DNA from: Dietzia aurantiaca
GTDB taxonomy: Bacteria > Actinomycetota > Actinomycetes > Mycobacteriales > Mycobacteriaceae
DNA: 64,000 bases
Assembly: GCF_021033825.1 (NCBI RefSeq)
Contig: NZ_JAIFXZ010000002.1
Coordinates: forward strand, 372,001-436,000
Direction of reading: 5' to 3'
Within the stretch, counting starts at the first letter, position 1; the number at the start of each line of letters is the position of its first letter. A program made the position numbers and the translations under genes. Under the pieces are notes generated by a model, which saw only the letters and a program-made list of their open reading frames with translations, had not been told where the DNA came from and searched no databases. Shown in pieces: positions 53,373 through 63,975 of this stretch.

Positions 53373-53933
53373 ATGAGCCGCGTCGTCCTCGCCGCCATAC
53401 TCGCGGCCACGGCAGCCGCTTCCGGCGCCTGCTCGTCCTCCCCGTTCGGTGCCGACGAGCATCGCCCCACCCACGCCCCGGCCGGTTCGGCTGCGGGCCC
53501 GGTGCCGACATCCCAGCAGTTCGACCGCCCGTTCCCGGTCGCCGGTGAATCCTGGGACGCAACCGTCACCCTCTCGAACCTCCGGATAGTCCCCGCCAGC
53601 GCCTACGCGGACACGGTGCTCGCAGTCGACGTGCGCGCGGTCCAGTCCGCCGGACAACCCGAGATCGGCCCGGCGTCCATCACGGCCTACTCCCCCTCCG
53701 GTGCTCAGTTCGAACGGATCGAGGACCCGGCCGGGCTGATACCGGACCCGCTCGTTCCCACCGTCATGACCTCACCGGGTCAGGGGATCCGGGGCATGGT
53801 GGCGTGGAGGATGCCCGCCACAGACCGCATCGGTCGTCTCGAGGTGACCACGCCGCGGACACTGGCCTCGGTCACCGTCACGCTCCAGCCCGTCGATCCC
53901 GCCGTCCAGACGACCACCTCGTCGGCGTCCTGA
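53373..53933 (+). CDS. Putative lipoprotein / secreted protein
   Basis: 186 residues from the ATG behind CAGGAG. The N-terminal MSRVVLAAILAATAAASGACSSS is a signal peptide, with a possible lipobox SGAC (the -3 Ser is unusual for a classical lipobox, so plain secretion is possible). It is followed by a flexible Pro/Ala-rich stretch and a beta-rich domain (WDATVTLSNLRIV, ADTVLAVDVRAVQSAGQPEIGP, SITAYSPSGAQFERI) resembling immunoglobulin-like DUF4352/MPT63-type domains. It lies downstream of the YbjN-like gene and is convergent with ychJ. Confidence 0.7.
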   Translation: MSRVVLAAILAATAAASGACSSSPFGADEHRPTHAPAGSAAGPVPTSQQFDRPFPVAGESWDATVTLSNLRIVPASAYADTVLAVDVRAVQSAGQPEIGPASITAYSPSGAQFERIEDPAGLIPDPLVPTVMTSPGQGIRGMVAWRMPATDRIGRLEVTTPRTLASVTVTLQPVDPAVQTTTSSAS

Positions 53934-53943
53934 GCCGCCCGGA

Positions 53944-54309
53944 TCACGCGCCGTCCAGATACACCCAGCGTCCGCCGCGGCGCCGGAACTCAGATCGCTC
54001 CCGCATGATGCCGGGACCGTCCACGTCGGTGAAGCGCGCCTCGAATTCGACGACGCCGTCGTCGTCGTCAGCCACTCCAGCGACCACCTCCAGGACGGTG
54101 AGTCCGGTCCACGTCGTCCCGCCGACCTCCACGGTGTCGGGCCTGGTCCGTGGGTGCCACGTGCGCCAGAGATGGTCCGGTCGCCCCAGCGCGAACGCCG
54201 TATAGCGGGACCGCATCAACTGCTCGGCGGTCCTCGCCGGGACCCCGTCATCGACGAGGGGTCCGCAGCAGTGCCGGTAGTCCGCGCCTCCGCACGGGCA
54301 TGGGGCCAT
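53944..54309 (-). CDS. YchJ family SEC-C motif protein
   Basis: 121 residues. Begins MAPCPCGGADYRHCCGPLVD, the SEC-C-type Cys cluster (CPCGG...CC), and continues with the YchJ core: AEQLMRSRYTAFALGRPDHLWRTWHPRTRP, TGLTVLEVVAG, DDDGVVEFEARFTDVDGPGIMRE-SEFRRR-GRWVYLDG. YchJ proteins have an NTF2-like fold with a zinc-binding N-terminus. Function unknown. Convergent with the lipoprotein gene with a 10-base gap. Confidence 0.92.
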   Translation of the reverse strand: MAPCPCGGADYRHCCGPLVDDGVPARTAEQLMRSRYTAFALGRPDHLWRTWHPRTRPDTVEVGGTTWTGLTVLEVVAGVADDDDGVVEFEARFTDVDGPGIMRERSEFRRRGGRWVYLDGA

Positions 54310-54417
54310 GGTGTTCTCCGTTCGCTCAGCGCCCGGCCAGGCTACCCGGGGTCCCGCCCCCGTTCAGGCGCGCGGCGCCGTGCCCGGGCGGCGAAAGGGA
54401 CTAGCCTGGCCCCTGTC

Positions 54418-54666
54418 ATGGCCTCCCTTTCCTCCTTTCGGTCGCTCGCGCGCCGCCGCTCCGACCCCGATCTCGCACCTCTGCGGATCCGGTCGTGTCG
54501 AGACCTGTGCAACTGGAACGCGACCCCCGTGGAGCGCCGCGGGGAGCCGCTGTTCGCCTGCCGCGGCTGTGGCTCGCAATGGGTTCCGAGCGAGCACTGG
54601 ACCCCACGCGAGGCCAGTGGGCACATCCCGCCGGAGGTCCTCGAGATTCTCCGCGCCGAAGACTGA
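54418..54666 (+). CDS. Small zinc-ribbon-like protein
   Basis: 82 residues from an ATG. The first 30 residues are basic (MASLSSFRSLARRRSDPDLA). Cys residues occur at SCRDLCNW and FACRGCGSQW, forming a probable four-Cys site. The end has HIPPEVLEILRAED. No family is recognised. The frame is open upstream into ychJ antisense, so this ATG is chosen on protein-like character. The acyl-CoA ligase gene starts 43 bases later. Confidence 0.6.
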   Translation: MASLSSFRSLARRRSDPDLAPLRIRSCRDLCNWNATPVERRGEPLFACRGCGSQWVPSEHWTPREASGHIPPEVLEILRAED

Positions 54667-54709
54667 CGTCGCCCAAACGGGAGCAGGGCAGCCGCTATAG
54701 GGTCACCAC

Positions 54710-56266
54710 ATGACAACACCCCCTCTCCCCGTCATGTCGGCCGCGAACGCCGGGACCGTCGATGCAGTGCTTCGCCGTTCCGCCTCCCGATTCCCCGATC
54801 GGGTCGCCCTGACCTTCGCCGACCGCCGCTGGTCGTACTCGGAACTCGACTCCGCCGTGGACAGGGTGGCAGCCGAGCTCACCTCGCGGGGCCTGGAGCC
54901 GGGCTCCCGCATCGCGGCCTACGGGGTCAATTCCGACGCATACCTCATCTCCTTCCTCGCGACCTCGCGCGCCGGCTACACCCACGTCCCTGTCAACTAC
55001 GCGCTCACCGGCGGAGAGCTCGAGTACCTCCTGACCGATTCCGGGGCATCGCTGGTACTCGTCGACCCGGCGCAGGCGCCGACGCTGGATGCGGTGCTCG
55101 ACAACCTGCCCGGCCTCTGCTCACTTGACCTGCAGCCCGCTGCCGGCGGGCACGTCGACGGCACGGTGCTCGGCACCGCACTGGCGCCCGGCGAGACCAC
55201 GCCCGTGGACTCCTCCGCCTCCGGCACCAGCCTGGCGCAGCTTCTCTACACCTCAGGGACCACCTCGCGACCCAAGGGCGCGATGATGACGCATTCCGCG
55301 CTCATCCACGAGTACGTGAGCTGCATCCTGGCGCTCGACTTCGACATCGACGACGAGCCGCTTGTCGCGATGCCCCTCTATCACTCGGCGGCGATGCATG
55401 TCTTCACGCTGCCGTACCTCTCGCTCGGGGCCACGGTGCATCTGATGGCCGCGCCGGACATCCCGGAGATCCTCCGCCGCGTCGAAGAGGACGGCATCAG
55501 GTCCCTCTTCCTGGCGCCGACGGTCTGGGTCCCGCTGGCCTCGCACCCGGACCTGGAGACGCGCGACCTGTCGAGCCTCACCAAGGCGCAGTACGGCGCA
55601 TCGATCATGCCGGTCACCGTCCTCCAGCGGCTCCGGACAAAGTACCCGGACCTGGGTTTCTACAACTGCTTCGGGCAGTCGGAGGTCGCCCCGCTCGCCT
55701 GTGTACTCCGGCCCGAGGAGCACGACGCCCGCCCGGCCAGCGCCGGTCGCGCGGTGTTCTTCGTCGAGGCCCGTGTCGTCGACGAGACCGGGGCGGAAGT
55801 CCCCGACGGGGAGCGCGGAGAGGTGGTGTACCGCTCGCCCCAGCTGTGCAGCGGTTACTGGAACAAGCCCGAGGCCACCGAGGAGGCGTTCCGCGGCGGA
55901 TGGTTCCATTCCGGGGACCTGGTCGTGCGCGACTCCGAGGGTTTCCTCGAGGTCGTCGACCGCATCAAGGACGTCATCAACACCGGCGGGGTCCTGGTGG
56001 CCTCACGCGAGGTCGAGGACGCGGTCTACCGGGACGAGCGCGTCGCCGAGGTCGCCGTGATCGGAACCCCGGATCCCAAGTGGATCGAGGCCGTCACCGC
56101 GGTCGTCGTCCTCAAGGACGGCGCCGACGCCACCCAGGACGAGATCATCGACGGGACCCGCGCCCATCTCGCACCGTTCAAGGTGCCCAAGCGCGTCGTC
56201 TTTGTCGATGAGCTCCCCCGCAACCAGTCCGGCAAACTCCTCAAGCGCGAGCTCCGGCAGGACTGA
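54710..56266 (+). CDS. Acyl-CoA synthetase (FadD-like AMP-dependent ligase)
   Basis: 518 residues. ANL-superfamily motifs in order: LLYTSGTTSRPKGAMMTHSA (A3), PLYHSAAMHVF, FYNCFGQSEVAP (A5), GWFHSGDLVVRDSEGFLEVVDRIKDVINTGG (A7-A8 with the DRIKD loop), ASREVEDAVY, and the A10 Lys in PRNQSGKLLKRELRQD. It adenylates a carboxylic acid and transfers it to CoA. The substrate could be a medium/long fatty acid or an aryl acid. It has its own ribosome-binding site and is probably transcribed alone or with the small zinc-ribbon gene. Confidence 0.94.
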   Translation: MTTPPLPVMSAANAGTVDAVLRRSASRFPDRVALTFADRRWSYSELDSAVDRVAAELTSRGLEPGSRIAAYGVNSDAYLISFLATSRAGYTHVPVNYALTGGELEYLLTDSGASLVLVDPAQAPTLDAVLDNLPGLCSLDLQPAAGGHVDGTVLGTALAPGETTPVDSSASGTSLAQLLYTSGTTSRPKGAMMTHSALIHEYVSCILALDFDIDDEPLVAMPLYHSAAMHVFTLPYLSLGATVHLMAAPDIPEILRRVEEDGIRSLFLAPTVWVPLASHPDLETRDLSSLTKAQYGASIMPVTVLQRLRTKYPDLGFYNCFGQSEVAPLACVLRPEEHDARPASAGRAVFFVEARVVDETGAEVPDGERGEVVYRSPQLCSGYWNKPEATEEAFRGGWFHSGDLVVRDSEGFLEVVDRIKDVINTGGVLVASREVEDAVYRDERVAEVAVIGTPDPKWIEAVTAVVVLKDGADATQDEIIDGTRAHLAPFKVPKRVVFVDELPRNQSGKLLKRELRQD

Positions 56267-56301
56267 GCCGGTCTCCCGCCGCGGGGACGCTGGCGTATCG
56301 A

Positions 56302-57162
56302 TCACGCGGTGCTCCGACGAATCCGGGCCAGCACCTCTTCGGAGATCAGTTCAGGGTACTGCTCCGGCAACCAATGTCCCCCTCCCCGGACGGGGACGAA
56401 CCGGTAGTCGGCGGCCATCCGGCTCGCCGTGGCCTCCGCACCGCTGCGTGCGATCGCCATGTCCCGGTCTCCCCAGACGAAGGTCGTGGGCACGGCCACG
56501 TCCGGCAATTCGTATCTCCGCATCGCCCGGTACCAGTTGAGCGCTCCCGTCAATCCGGCTCGAATACCCACCACGTTCAGGTGTTCGGCCACCAGTTCCT
56601 CGGGAACGTCGCCGGCGAACATCTCCCGCAGCCGCCGTGCGCCGCCCTCCAGCAGAACGTCCTCAGCTTTTCCCTGCTGGCGGAACAGAGCGAAATAGGC
56701 CGAGCGCTGCTGTTGGTCAGGATCCGTCGCCACCGCGTCCGCGAATGCTCCGAGGTGGGGAACGGACACCGCAGTTAACGACGCGAGCTCAGTCGGCCGG
56801 TGTGCGGCCAGCCACCATGCCACGGACGCGCCCCAGTCGTGTCCGAGGAGATGGAAGGTCCCGAGTTCCAGCTGCGCGGCGACGGCGAGGACGTCCTCCG
56901 TCAGGCGCTCGATCGCGTAGTCCCCGACTTCGGCGGGCCGGGCCCCGGGCGAGTACCCGCGCTGCAGCGGGGCCACGACCCGGACGCCGTTGCGCGTGAG
57001 AATCTCCGCCACAGGGCGCCACTCGTGGGCACTCTCGGGAAAGCCGTGGAGGGCCAGCACCGTGGGCACAGGCTGTCTGCCGGGTAGCGGCTCGACCGCA
57101 TCCCACACGAGCACATCGAGTTGTCCGACCTGGGTGTCGACCGTCCTGCTGCGGAGCCTCAT
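56302..57162 (-). CDS. Alpha/beta hydrolase (epoxide-hydrolase/haloalkane-dehalogenase type)
   Basis: 286 residues. Catalytic features: oxyanion HGFPES, nucleophile elbow LLGHDWGASVAWWLAAHRP (Asp nucleophile), TTFVWGDRDMAIAR (acid region), and the C-terminal His in RGGGHWLPEQYPELI. An Asp nucleophile plus HGFPES is typical of epoxide hydrolases and dehalogenases. It is convergent with the acyl-CoA ligase gene and 26 bases upstream of the next minus gene. Confidence 0.9.
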   Translation of the reverse strand: MRLRSRTVDTQVGQLDVLVWDAVEPLPGRQPVPTVLALHGFPESAHEWRPVAEILTRNGVRVVAPLQRGYSPGARPAEVGDYAIERLTEDVLAVAAQLELGTFHLLGHDWGASVAWWLAAHRPTELASLTAVSVPHLGAFADAVATDPDQQQRSAYFALFRQQGKAEDVLLEGGARRLREMFAGDVPEELVAEHLNVVGIRAGLTGALNWYRAMRRYELPDVAVPTTFVWGDRDMAIARSGAEATASRMAADYRFVPVRGGGHWLPEQYPELISEEVLARIRRSTA

Positions 57163-57188
57163 GGCCGGACACTATCGCCTCGGACTGC

Positions 57189-58016
57189 TCACCGTGGCCG
57201 CCTGTCCCGGGGCGGCCGGGCGACCGCGGCCGCGTCCGCTGTCCGGGAGCGGCGATGATGCCAGTCCCGGACGAGCCACATCTCCACCACCAGGGGGTCG
57301 ACGGCGCACTCCGCCGCCCACTCCTCGACCACGCCCAGGTAGCGCTGGAACCGACGAGGGGTGAGCCGCGACGCGGAGTCCACCTCGGTCCAACCCGAGT
57401 GGATCAACGTCCCGATCCCCGCGGGGTCGACAGGAACGATGCGCTGGTCAGACCACGCCATCGCGAGCGAGGACAGATAGAGCGACGCCAAGGGGTAGCC
57501 GAGGTCGGGAACCCCTCGGCCCGCCCTCCCCTCGGGGGCACCGTGCCGCAGCAGGTTCATCGCCTCCGCGGGGGCGTCGAGCCAGTCGACGACGTCATGC
57601 AGGACGAGCGGGTAGCCGTGGGAGTAGGCGGATCGCCACCCGGTCCGGTCACGATCGGGCACCCGGAAATCCGGGAGGCCACGCCTGATCCCCGAGCGTG
57701 TGGGATGCGAGGACAACCAGGCCGCGCACATGTACAACGCGACCACGGATTCCTCCAGGCTGCCCCGCGCTCGTCTCCCCGCAGCCCACAGATCGCTCCG
57801 CCGCAGATAGCCGGTACCTGTCTCGACCCGGCCACCATCCGGGCCCCCACCCACGAGCCGCAGGTCGACGCCCTTCTCCGCCAGTCGCAGATTCCAGAGG
57901 TCGAGATCCACCCCCACGTACTCGTCCGCCACCAGCAGTGCCGGCGGCTGCACCCTGCACCAGTCGGCGCAGGCCTCGGGAAGCGGTGGAATGTGGCCGG
58001 GTCCGGTCGTGGTCAT
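57189..58016 (-). CDS. Protein of unknown function, 275 residues
   Basis: Soluble, Trp-rich, no signal peptide. Recognisable stretches: ADEYVGVDLDLWNLRLAEKG, ESVVALYMCAAWLSSHPT, YSHGYPLVLHDVVDWLDAPA, YPLASLYLSSLAMAWSDQR and DSASRLTPRRFQRYLGVVEEWA. It ends in a basic tail (HHRRSRTADA and PPRDRRPR). I do not recognise a family. It is followed by the hydrolase gene and lies after gcvP on the same strand, with 48 bases between. The long open frames on the opposite strand are shadows. Confidence 0.65.
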   Translation of the reverse strand: MTTTGPGHIPPLPEACADWCRVQPPALLVADEYVGVDLDLWNLRLAEKGVDLRLVGGGPDGGRVETGTGYLRRSDLWAAGRRARGSLEESVVALYMCAAWLSSHPTRSGIRRGLPDFRVPDRDRTGWRSAYSHGYPLVLHDVVDWLDAPAEAMNLLRHGAPEGRAGRGVPDLGYPLASLYLSSLAMAWSDQRIVPVDPAGIGTLIHSGWTEVDSASRLTPRRFQRYLGVVEEWAAECAVDPLVVEMWLVRDWHHRRSRTADAAAVARPPRDRRPR

Positions 58017-58064
58017 ACCCGCACGGTGTCACGCGGGTCCGACATCAACGGGCCCAGGAGCCGG

Positions 58065-60959
<2,895 letters not shown>

Positions 60960-61020
60960 AGGTGCTCCTCGAAGGGCGGGGCCACCCGGGATGGGCGGCC
61001 GGCGGGCCGGTGCTACCCTC

Positions 61021-61228
61021 TCCGCTCTGTCCCCTGCCGACTGATGCCGGCGCCTGAGAGATTCGCCGACCGGACCGCCGGCCGACTTTCCCCTTGGGCG
61101 GGTGGTCGATTCCACCGCTCTCCAGAGGCGCTCGTCGACTACACGGTCCGGGTGCCTGAGAGATTCTCGGAGAGGAGTTGCTCCTTCGGCGCCCGCGGCA
61201 CGAAGCCGCGGGACTCTCCCGTGAGTCG
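61021..61228 (-). ncRNA. Tandem glycine riboswitch upstream of gcvP
   Basis: On the minus strand, two similar aptamers follow each other. Aptamer 1 (about 61228-61133) has GGGAGAG, GCCGAAGGAGCAA (motif rc at 61178-61187) and AATCTCTCAGGCA (rc at 61154-61161). Aptamer 2 (about 61130-61021) has CTGGAGAGC, AAGGGGAAAG (rc at 61086-61095), AATCTCTCAGGCG (rc at 61052-61059) and GGGGACAGAG at its end (61025-61034). These are the conserved glycine-aptamer segments, arranged as a tandem pair. The gcvP start lies about 60 bases downstream. It should turn gcvP on when glycine is high. The gcvP leader also has a small CCGGC/GCCGG hairpin. Confidence 0.95.
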
Positions 61229-61265
61229 CGTGAACGCGTCCCCGAGTCTAGACGACGCGGGCGCC

Positions 61266-61904
61266 CTAGCCGGTACGCCGTGACGCCCGCGCACGCCGCC
61301 TGGCGGCGAGCTCGTCCTCGAACGGGGCGACGATGTCGTCTTCGGTGACCGTCTCCGCCGGGAATTCCGAGATGGACCCGGCCAGCTCGCGCATGGCACC
61401 GCCGATGCCGATCCCGAATACTCCCTGCCCGCCCTGCAGGAGGTCGAACACCTCTTCCTTGGAGGTGCACTCGAACACCGTGCGCCCGTCCGAGAAGAGA
61501 GTGATCGTGGCCAGGTCCTGGACACCGCGCGACCGGATCTGATCCACGGCCTTGCGGATGTTCTGCAGTGAGATACCGGTATCCAGCAATTGCTTCACGA
61601 TCTTCAGGACGAGAATGTCCTTGAACGAATACAGGCGCTGGCTTCCCGACCCGGCCGCGTTGCGGATGGACGGCACCACCAGGTCCGTACGAGCCCAGTA
61701 ATCCAGCTGACGGTACGTGATGCCCGCGATCTGGCAGGCGATCGGGACGCGATATCCGCTCGTTCCGTCCGGGATCCCGTCGTCCGGGAACAGCCCGGGC
61801 TGCACCTCGTCGAACGTGGCCTGCGTGGCCTCGTTCACATCCCCGAAGAGATTGTTCGACTCTGCAACGACGGTCGGCTCCGGAATCCGGGGGTGGTCGG
61901 CCAC
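61266..61904 (-). CDS. MerR family regulator (ResR/Rv1830-like)
   Basis: 212 residues from the GTG at 61904 behind GAGGGAG. Open frame upstream is not protein-like. HTH: YRVPIACQIAGITYRQLDYWARTDLVVPSIR (MerR HTH and wing start), LYSFKDILVLKIVKQLLDTGISLQNIRKAVDQIR. A C-terminal effector domain contains ITLFSDGRTVFECTSKEEVFDLL and GIGGAMRELAGSI, as in Rv1830 of M. tuberculosis (ResR/McdR), where it affects cell cycle and drug resilience. The spacing to the DUF151 gene is 248 bases with two palindromes. On the same strand as the gcvP leader. Confidence 0.9.
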   Translation of the reverse strand: MADHPRIPEPTVVAESNNLFGDVNEATQATFDEVQPGLFPDDGIPDGTSGYRVPIACQIAGITYRQLDYWARTDLVVPSIRNAAGSGSQRLYSFKDILVLKIVKQLLDTGISLQNIRKAVDQIRSRGVQDLATITLFSDGRTVFECTSKEEVFDLLQGGQGVFGIGIGGAMRELAGSISEFPAETVTEDDIVAPFEDELAARRRARASRRTG

Positions 61905-62069
61905 ATTTGCTCCCTCAAGCTGCGGGTGCCGCCACATTCGTGGCCGCACGGTACCGGGCCGCGAGGCCCGAATCCTGGACGCGTGAACACCATCGGTGTA
62001 GTTCACTGAGGGCAACGCTATGCCTGCCGTCCCCCTCGATCAATAGGACACGCGGTAATCCTCAACCTC

Positions 62070-62131
62070 AAGTTGAACTTTAGAGTCTGCGCCTGCCTGG
62101 GAGAAGGTAGTCAAGTGACTTGTGTGACTTG
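62070..62131. promoter_or_regulatory. Palindromes and a 9-base repeat between resR-like and DUF151 genes
   Basis: AAGTTGAACTT at 62070-62080 and CAAGTGACTTG at 62112-62122 are perfect inverted repeats around a single central base. GTGACTTG recurs at 62115-62122 and 62124-62131 (period 9). The tract is AT-rich in a GC-rich genome. It may contain a promoter or an operator for the resR-like gene. Confidence 0.4.
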
Positions 62132-62152
62132 AAAAACTGCAGGTCAGCAGAC

Positions 62153-62665
62153 TCAGGACGACGGACTTCCGGGCTCCTCGGCCGGCCCGCCCCCTCCGAG
62201 GAAATCATCGGGACTGACCTGGTCGAGGAACTCGCGGAAGGCCTCGACCTCCTCCTCGCCCTGCTCCACCAGCGAGATCCCGACCTCGTCGAGGACCTCC
62301 TTGCTCACTAGCACCGGTGCAGAAGTGCGCAGCGCCACCGCCACCGCGTCGGACGGCCTCGCCGAGACCCTCGTCGTTCCGAACACGAGCTCGGCGATGA
62401 ACGTCCCCTCGGACACTCCGACGATCTCGACCTGGTCCAGAGACTGAGAGAAGGTCTCGAGAAGAGTCACCACGAGATCGTGGGTCAGTGGTCTGCTCGG
62501 CTTGACGCCCTGCTGTTGGAGACTGATCGCGGCGGCCTCGGACGCGCCGATCCAGATCGGCACGTACCGGCCCCCCTCCTTCTCGTGCAGGACCAGGACG
62601 GGTGCGTACTCGGGTTCCTCGAAACGGATTCCGACCACGTCGACCTCACGCATATTGCTCACCAT
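62153..62665 (-). CDS. Bifunctional nuclease family protein (DUF151, Rv1829-like)
   Basis: 170 residues; ATG at 62665 or 62653. BFN/DUF151 core: VDVVGIRFEEPEYAPVLVLHEKEGGRYVPIWIG, LTHDLVVTLLETF, VEIVGVSEGTFIAELVF and VSARPSDAVAVALRTSAPV. It ends in an acidic/Gly-rich tail. Plant members have DNase and RNase activity. The actinobacterial gene is always in the garA-ftsR neighbourhood. It is 81 bases from ftsR and has a hairpin between them. Confidence 0.94.
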   Translation of the reverse strand: MVSNMREVDVVGIRFEEPEYAPVLVLHEKEGGRYVPIWIGASEAAAISLQQQGVKPSRPLTHDLVVTLLETFSQSLDQVEIVGVSEGTFIAELVFGTTRVSARPSDAVAVALRTSAPVLVSKEVLDEVGISLVEQGEEEVEAFREFLDQVSPDDFLGGGGPAEEPGSPSS

Positions 62666-62707
62666 TGTCTCAGCCTCTCGACATCTCCAGCGTAGCCTTC
62701 ATCCACG

Positions 62708-62734
62708 GCCCGGCGAGCGGAGCGCGCGCCGGGC
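62708..62734 (-). terminator. Hairpin after ftsR
   Basis: GCCCGGCG / CGCCGGGC, an 8-base perfect stem with an 11-base loop, in the 81-base gap before the DUF151 gene. Confidence 0.5.
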
Positions 62735-62746
62735 GGGCTGGCAGGT

Positions 62747-63481
62747 TCAGGATTCGAGCGCGTGGCGCACGGCGACGGTCACGAGAGTCGAGTGGAGCGC
62801 AACAGACAGTGCCGCGATCTCCCGAGCCAACTCTGCGGCACGGTCGCGCGCGTCGGCATCCCCCTGGCGCGCCACCGGCCCGGCGATCTGAGCGATGAGG
62901 CCGGTCTGACGATCTGCCGCCGTCCGGAATCCCCGCAGGTGCCGGACGTCCACACCATGGGCGCCCAGGTCGTGGGCGGTGCGCGCGATCAGTACCGATT
63001 CGGGATCGAAGAAGCCACCCCGCCCGGCCGTGATGAGTCCGGCGTCGATCAGGGAGTCGACGAGTTCCGCCTCCACGCCGGCCTGCTCGACGACGTTCTC
63101 GCGGGTCATCCGCTTCAGCGAATCGCTGCGGAAATCGTCAGGTTCCGACCCCGGAACGCCCTCGGACCCGGGGCGCGGGAGCAGAGTGGTCGTCGATCCG
63201 TCGGCGATCGCCGCGTCGAGGGCATCCAGCTCCTGCCGGATCACCTTCAACGGGAGATACCGGTCACGCTGCGCCGTCAGAACGTATCGGAGCCGTTCGC
63301 GGTCCTCGACGCTGAACCGCCGGTAACCACTCGGCGTTCGCTGCGGCGTCACCAGACCCTCGTTCTCGAGGAACCGGACCTTTGACACTGTCAGATCCGG
63401 AAACTCCGGCGTCAGTAGTGCGATGACCCCGCCGATGGAGAGAAACTCCTCCCCGGCGGCGCCATGACCGGCTGCGGTCAC
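62747..63481 (-). CDS. ftsR: MerR family regulator FtsR (Rv1828-like)
   Basis: 244 residues from a GTG that overlaps the garA stop by four bases (GTGA). HTH: FLSIGGVIALLTPEFPDLTVSKVRFLENEGLVTP, with YRRFSVEDRERLRYVLTAQRDRYLPLKVI. The C-terminal part contains FRSDSLKRMTRENVVEQAGVE and RGGFFDPESVLIARTAHDLGAHGVDVRHLRGFR. In C. glutamicum FtsR activates ftsZ and other cell-division genes. It is in an operon with garA. Confidence 0.93.
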   Translation of the reverse strand: MTAAGHGAAGEEFLSIGGVIALLTPEFPDLTVSKVRFLENEGLVTPQRTPSGYRRFSVEDRERLRYVLTAQRDRYLPLKVIRQELDALDAAIADGSTTTLLPRPGSEGVPGSEPDDFRSDSLKRMTRENVVEQAGVEAELVDSLIDAGLITAGRGGFFDPESVLIARTAHDLGAHGVDVRHLRGFRTAADRQTGLIAQIAGPVARQGDADARDRAAELAREIAALSVALHSTLVTVAVRHALES

Positions 63482-63915
63482 TGCCCGGGCGTACCCGTCA
63501 GGAACACCAGACGGAACTTGCCGATCTGCACCTCGTCGCCGTTGGCGAGCGACGCGGAATCGACCGGCTCACGATTGACGTAGGTACCGTTCAGCGACCC
63601 GACATCCACGACGGTGAAGCTGCCACCCTCGCTGCGGAACTCCGCGTGCCGCCGGCTCACCGTCACGTCATCGAGAAAGATGTCGCTGTCCGGATGCCGA
63701 CCGGCGGAGGTCGTGGCCTGGTCCAGCAGAAAACGCGACCCGGCGTTGGGGCCACGCTTGACCACGAGAAGGGCCTGCCCCTCGGGGAGCCCCTCGACAC
63801 CGGTCACCGACGAGTCCGACTGAGCCGCCTGCTGATCGGTTTCATTGAGGAGCTCCGCGCGGAACACGGAGGTGGTCTCGGCAGTCGCCTCGGGCATGTT
63901 CTTGTTCTCGGTCAC
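63478..63915 (-). CDS. garA: GarA/OdhI, FHA-domain metabolic switch protein
   Basis: 145 residues from the GTG at 63915. The N-terminal phosphorylation motif ATAETTSVFRAE has Thr14 and Thr15, matching the two Thr targets of PknG and PknB in M. tuberculosis GarA. FHA domain: LVVKRGPNAGSRFLLDQ, TSAGRHPDSDIFLDDVTVSRRHAEFR with the Arg and Ser that bind phosphothreonine, and GSLNGTYVNREPV. Unphosphorylated protein inhibits 2-oxoglutarate dehydrogenase and NAD-glutamate dehydrogenase and stimulates glutamate synthase. Overlaps ftsR. Its promoter region is cut by the window edge. Confidence 0.97.
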   Translation of the reverse strand: MTENKNMPEATAETTSVFRAELLNETDQQAAQSDSSVTGVEGLPEGQALLVVKRGPNAGSRFLLDQATTSAGRHPDSDIFLDDVTVSRRHAEFRSEGGSFTVVDVGSLNGTYVNREPVDSASLANGDEVQIGKFRLVFLTGTPGQ

Positions 63916-63969
63916 GTTAGTCTCTCCTCGTCTGAGCCCGGGCGTGGGGCTCACGGTGCGCTGCAATTG

Positions 63970-63975
63970 ATTCTA
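63970..63975 (-). promoter_or_regulatory. Possible -10 element of garA
   Basis: TAGAAT on the minus strand, about 55 bases before the garA start. The expected -35 position is at the window edge. Confidence 0.3.

Noticed and set aside
62070-62131. HspR-type HAIR sites (CTTGAGT-N7-ACTCAAG)
   Set aside because: Only a partial half-site is present (CCTCAAG). The spacing and second half do not fit.
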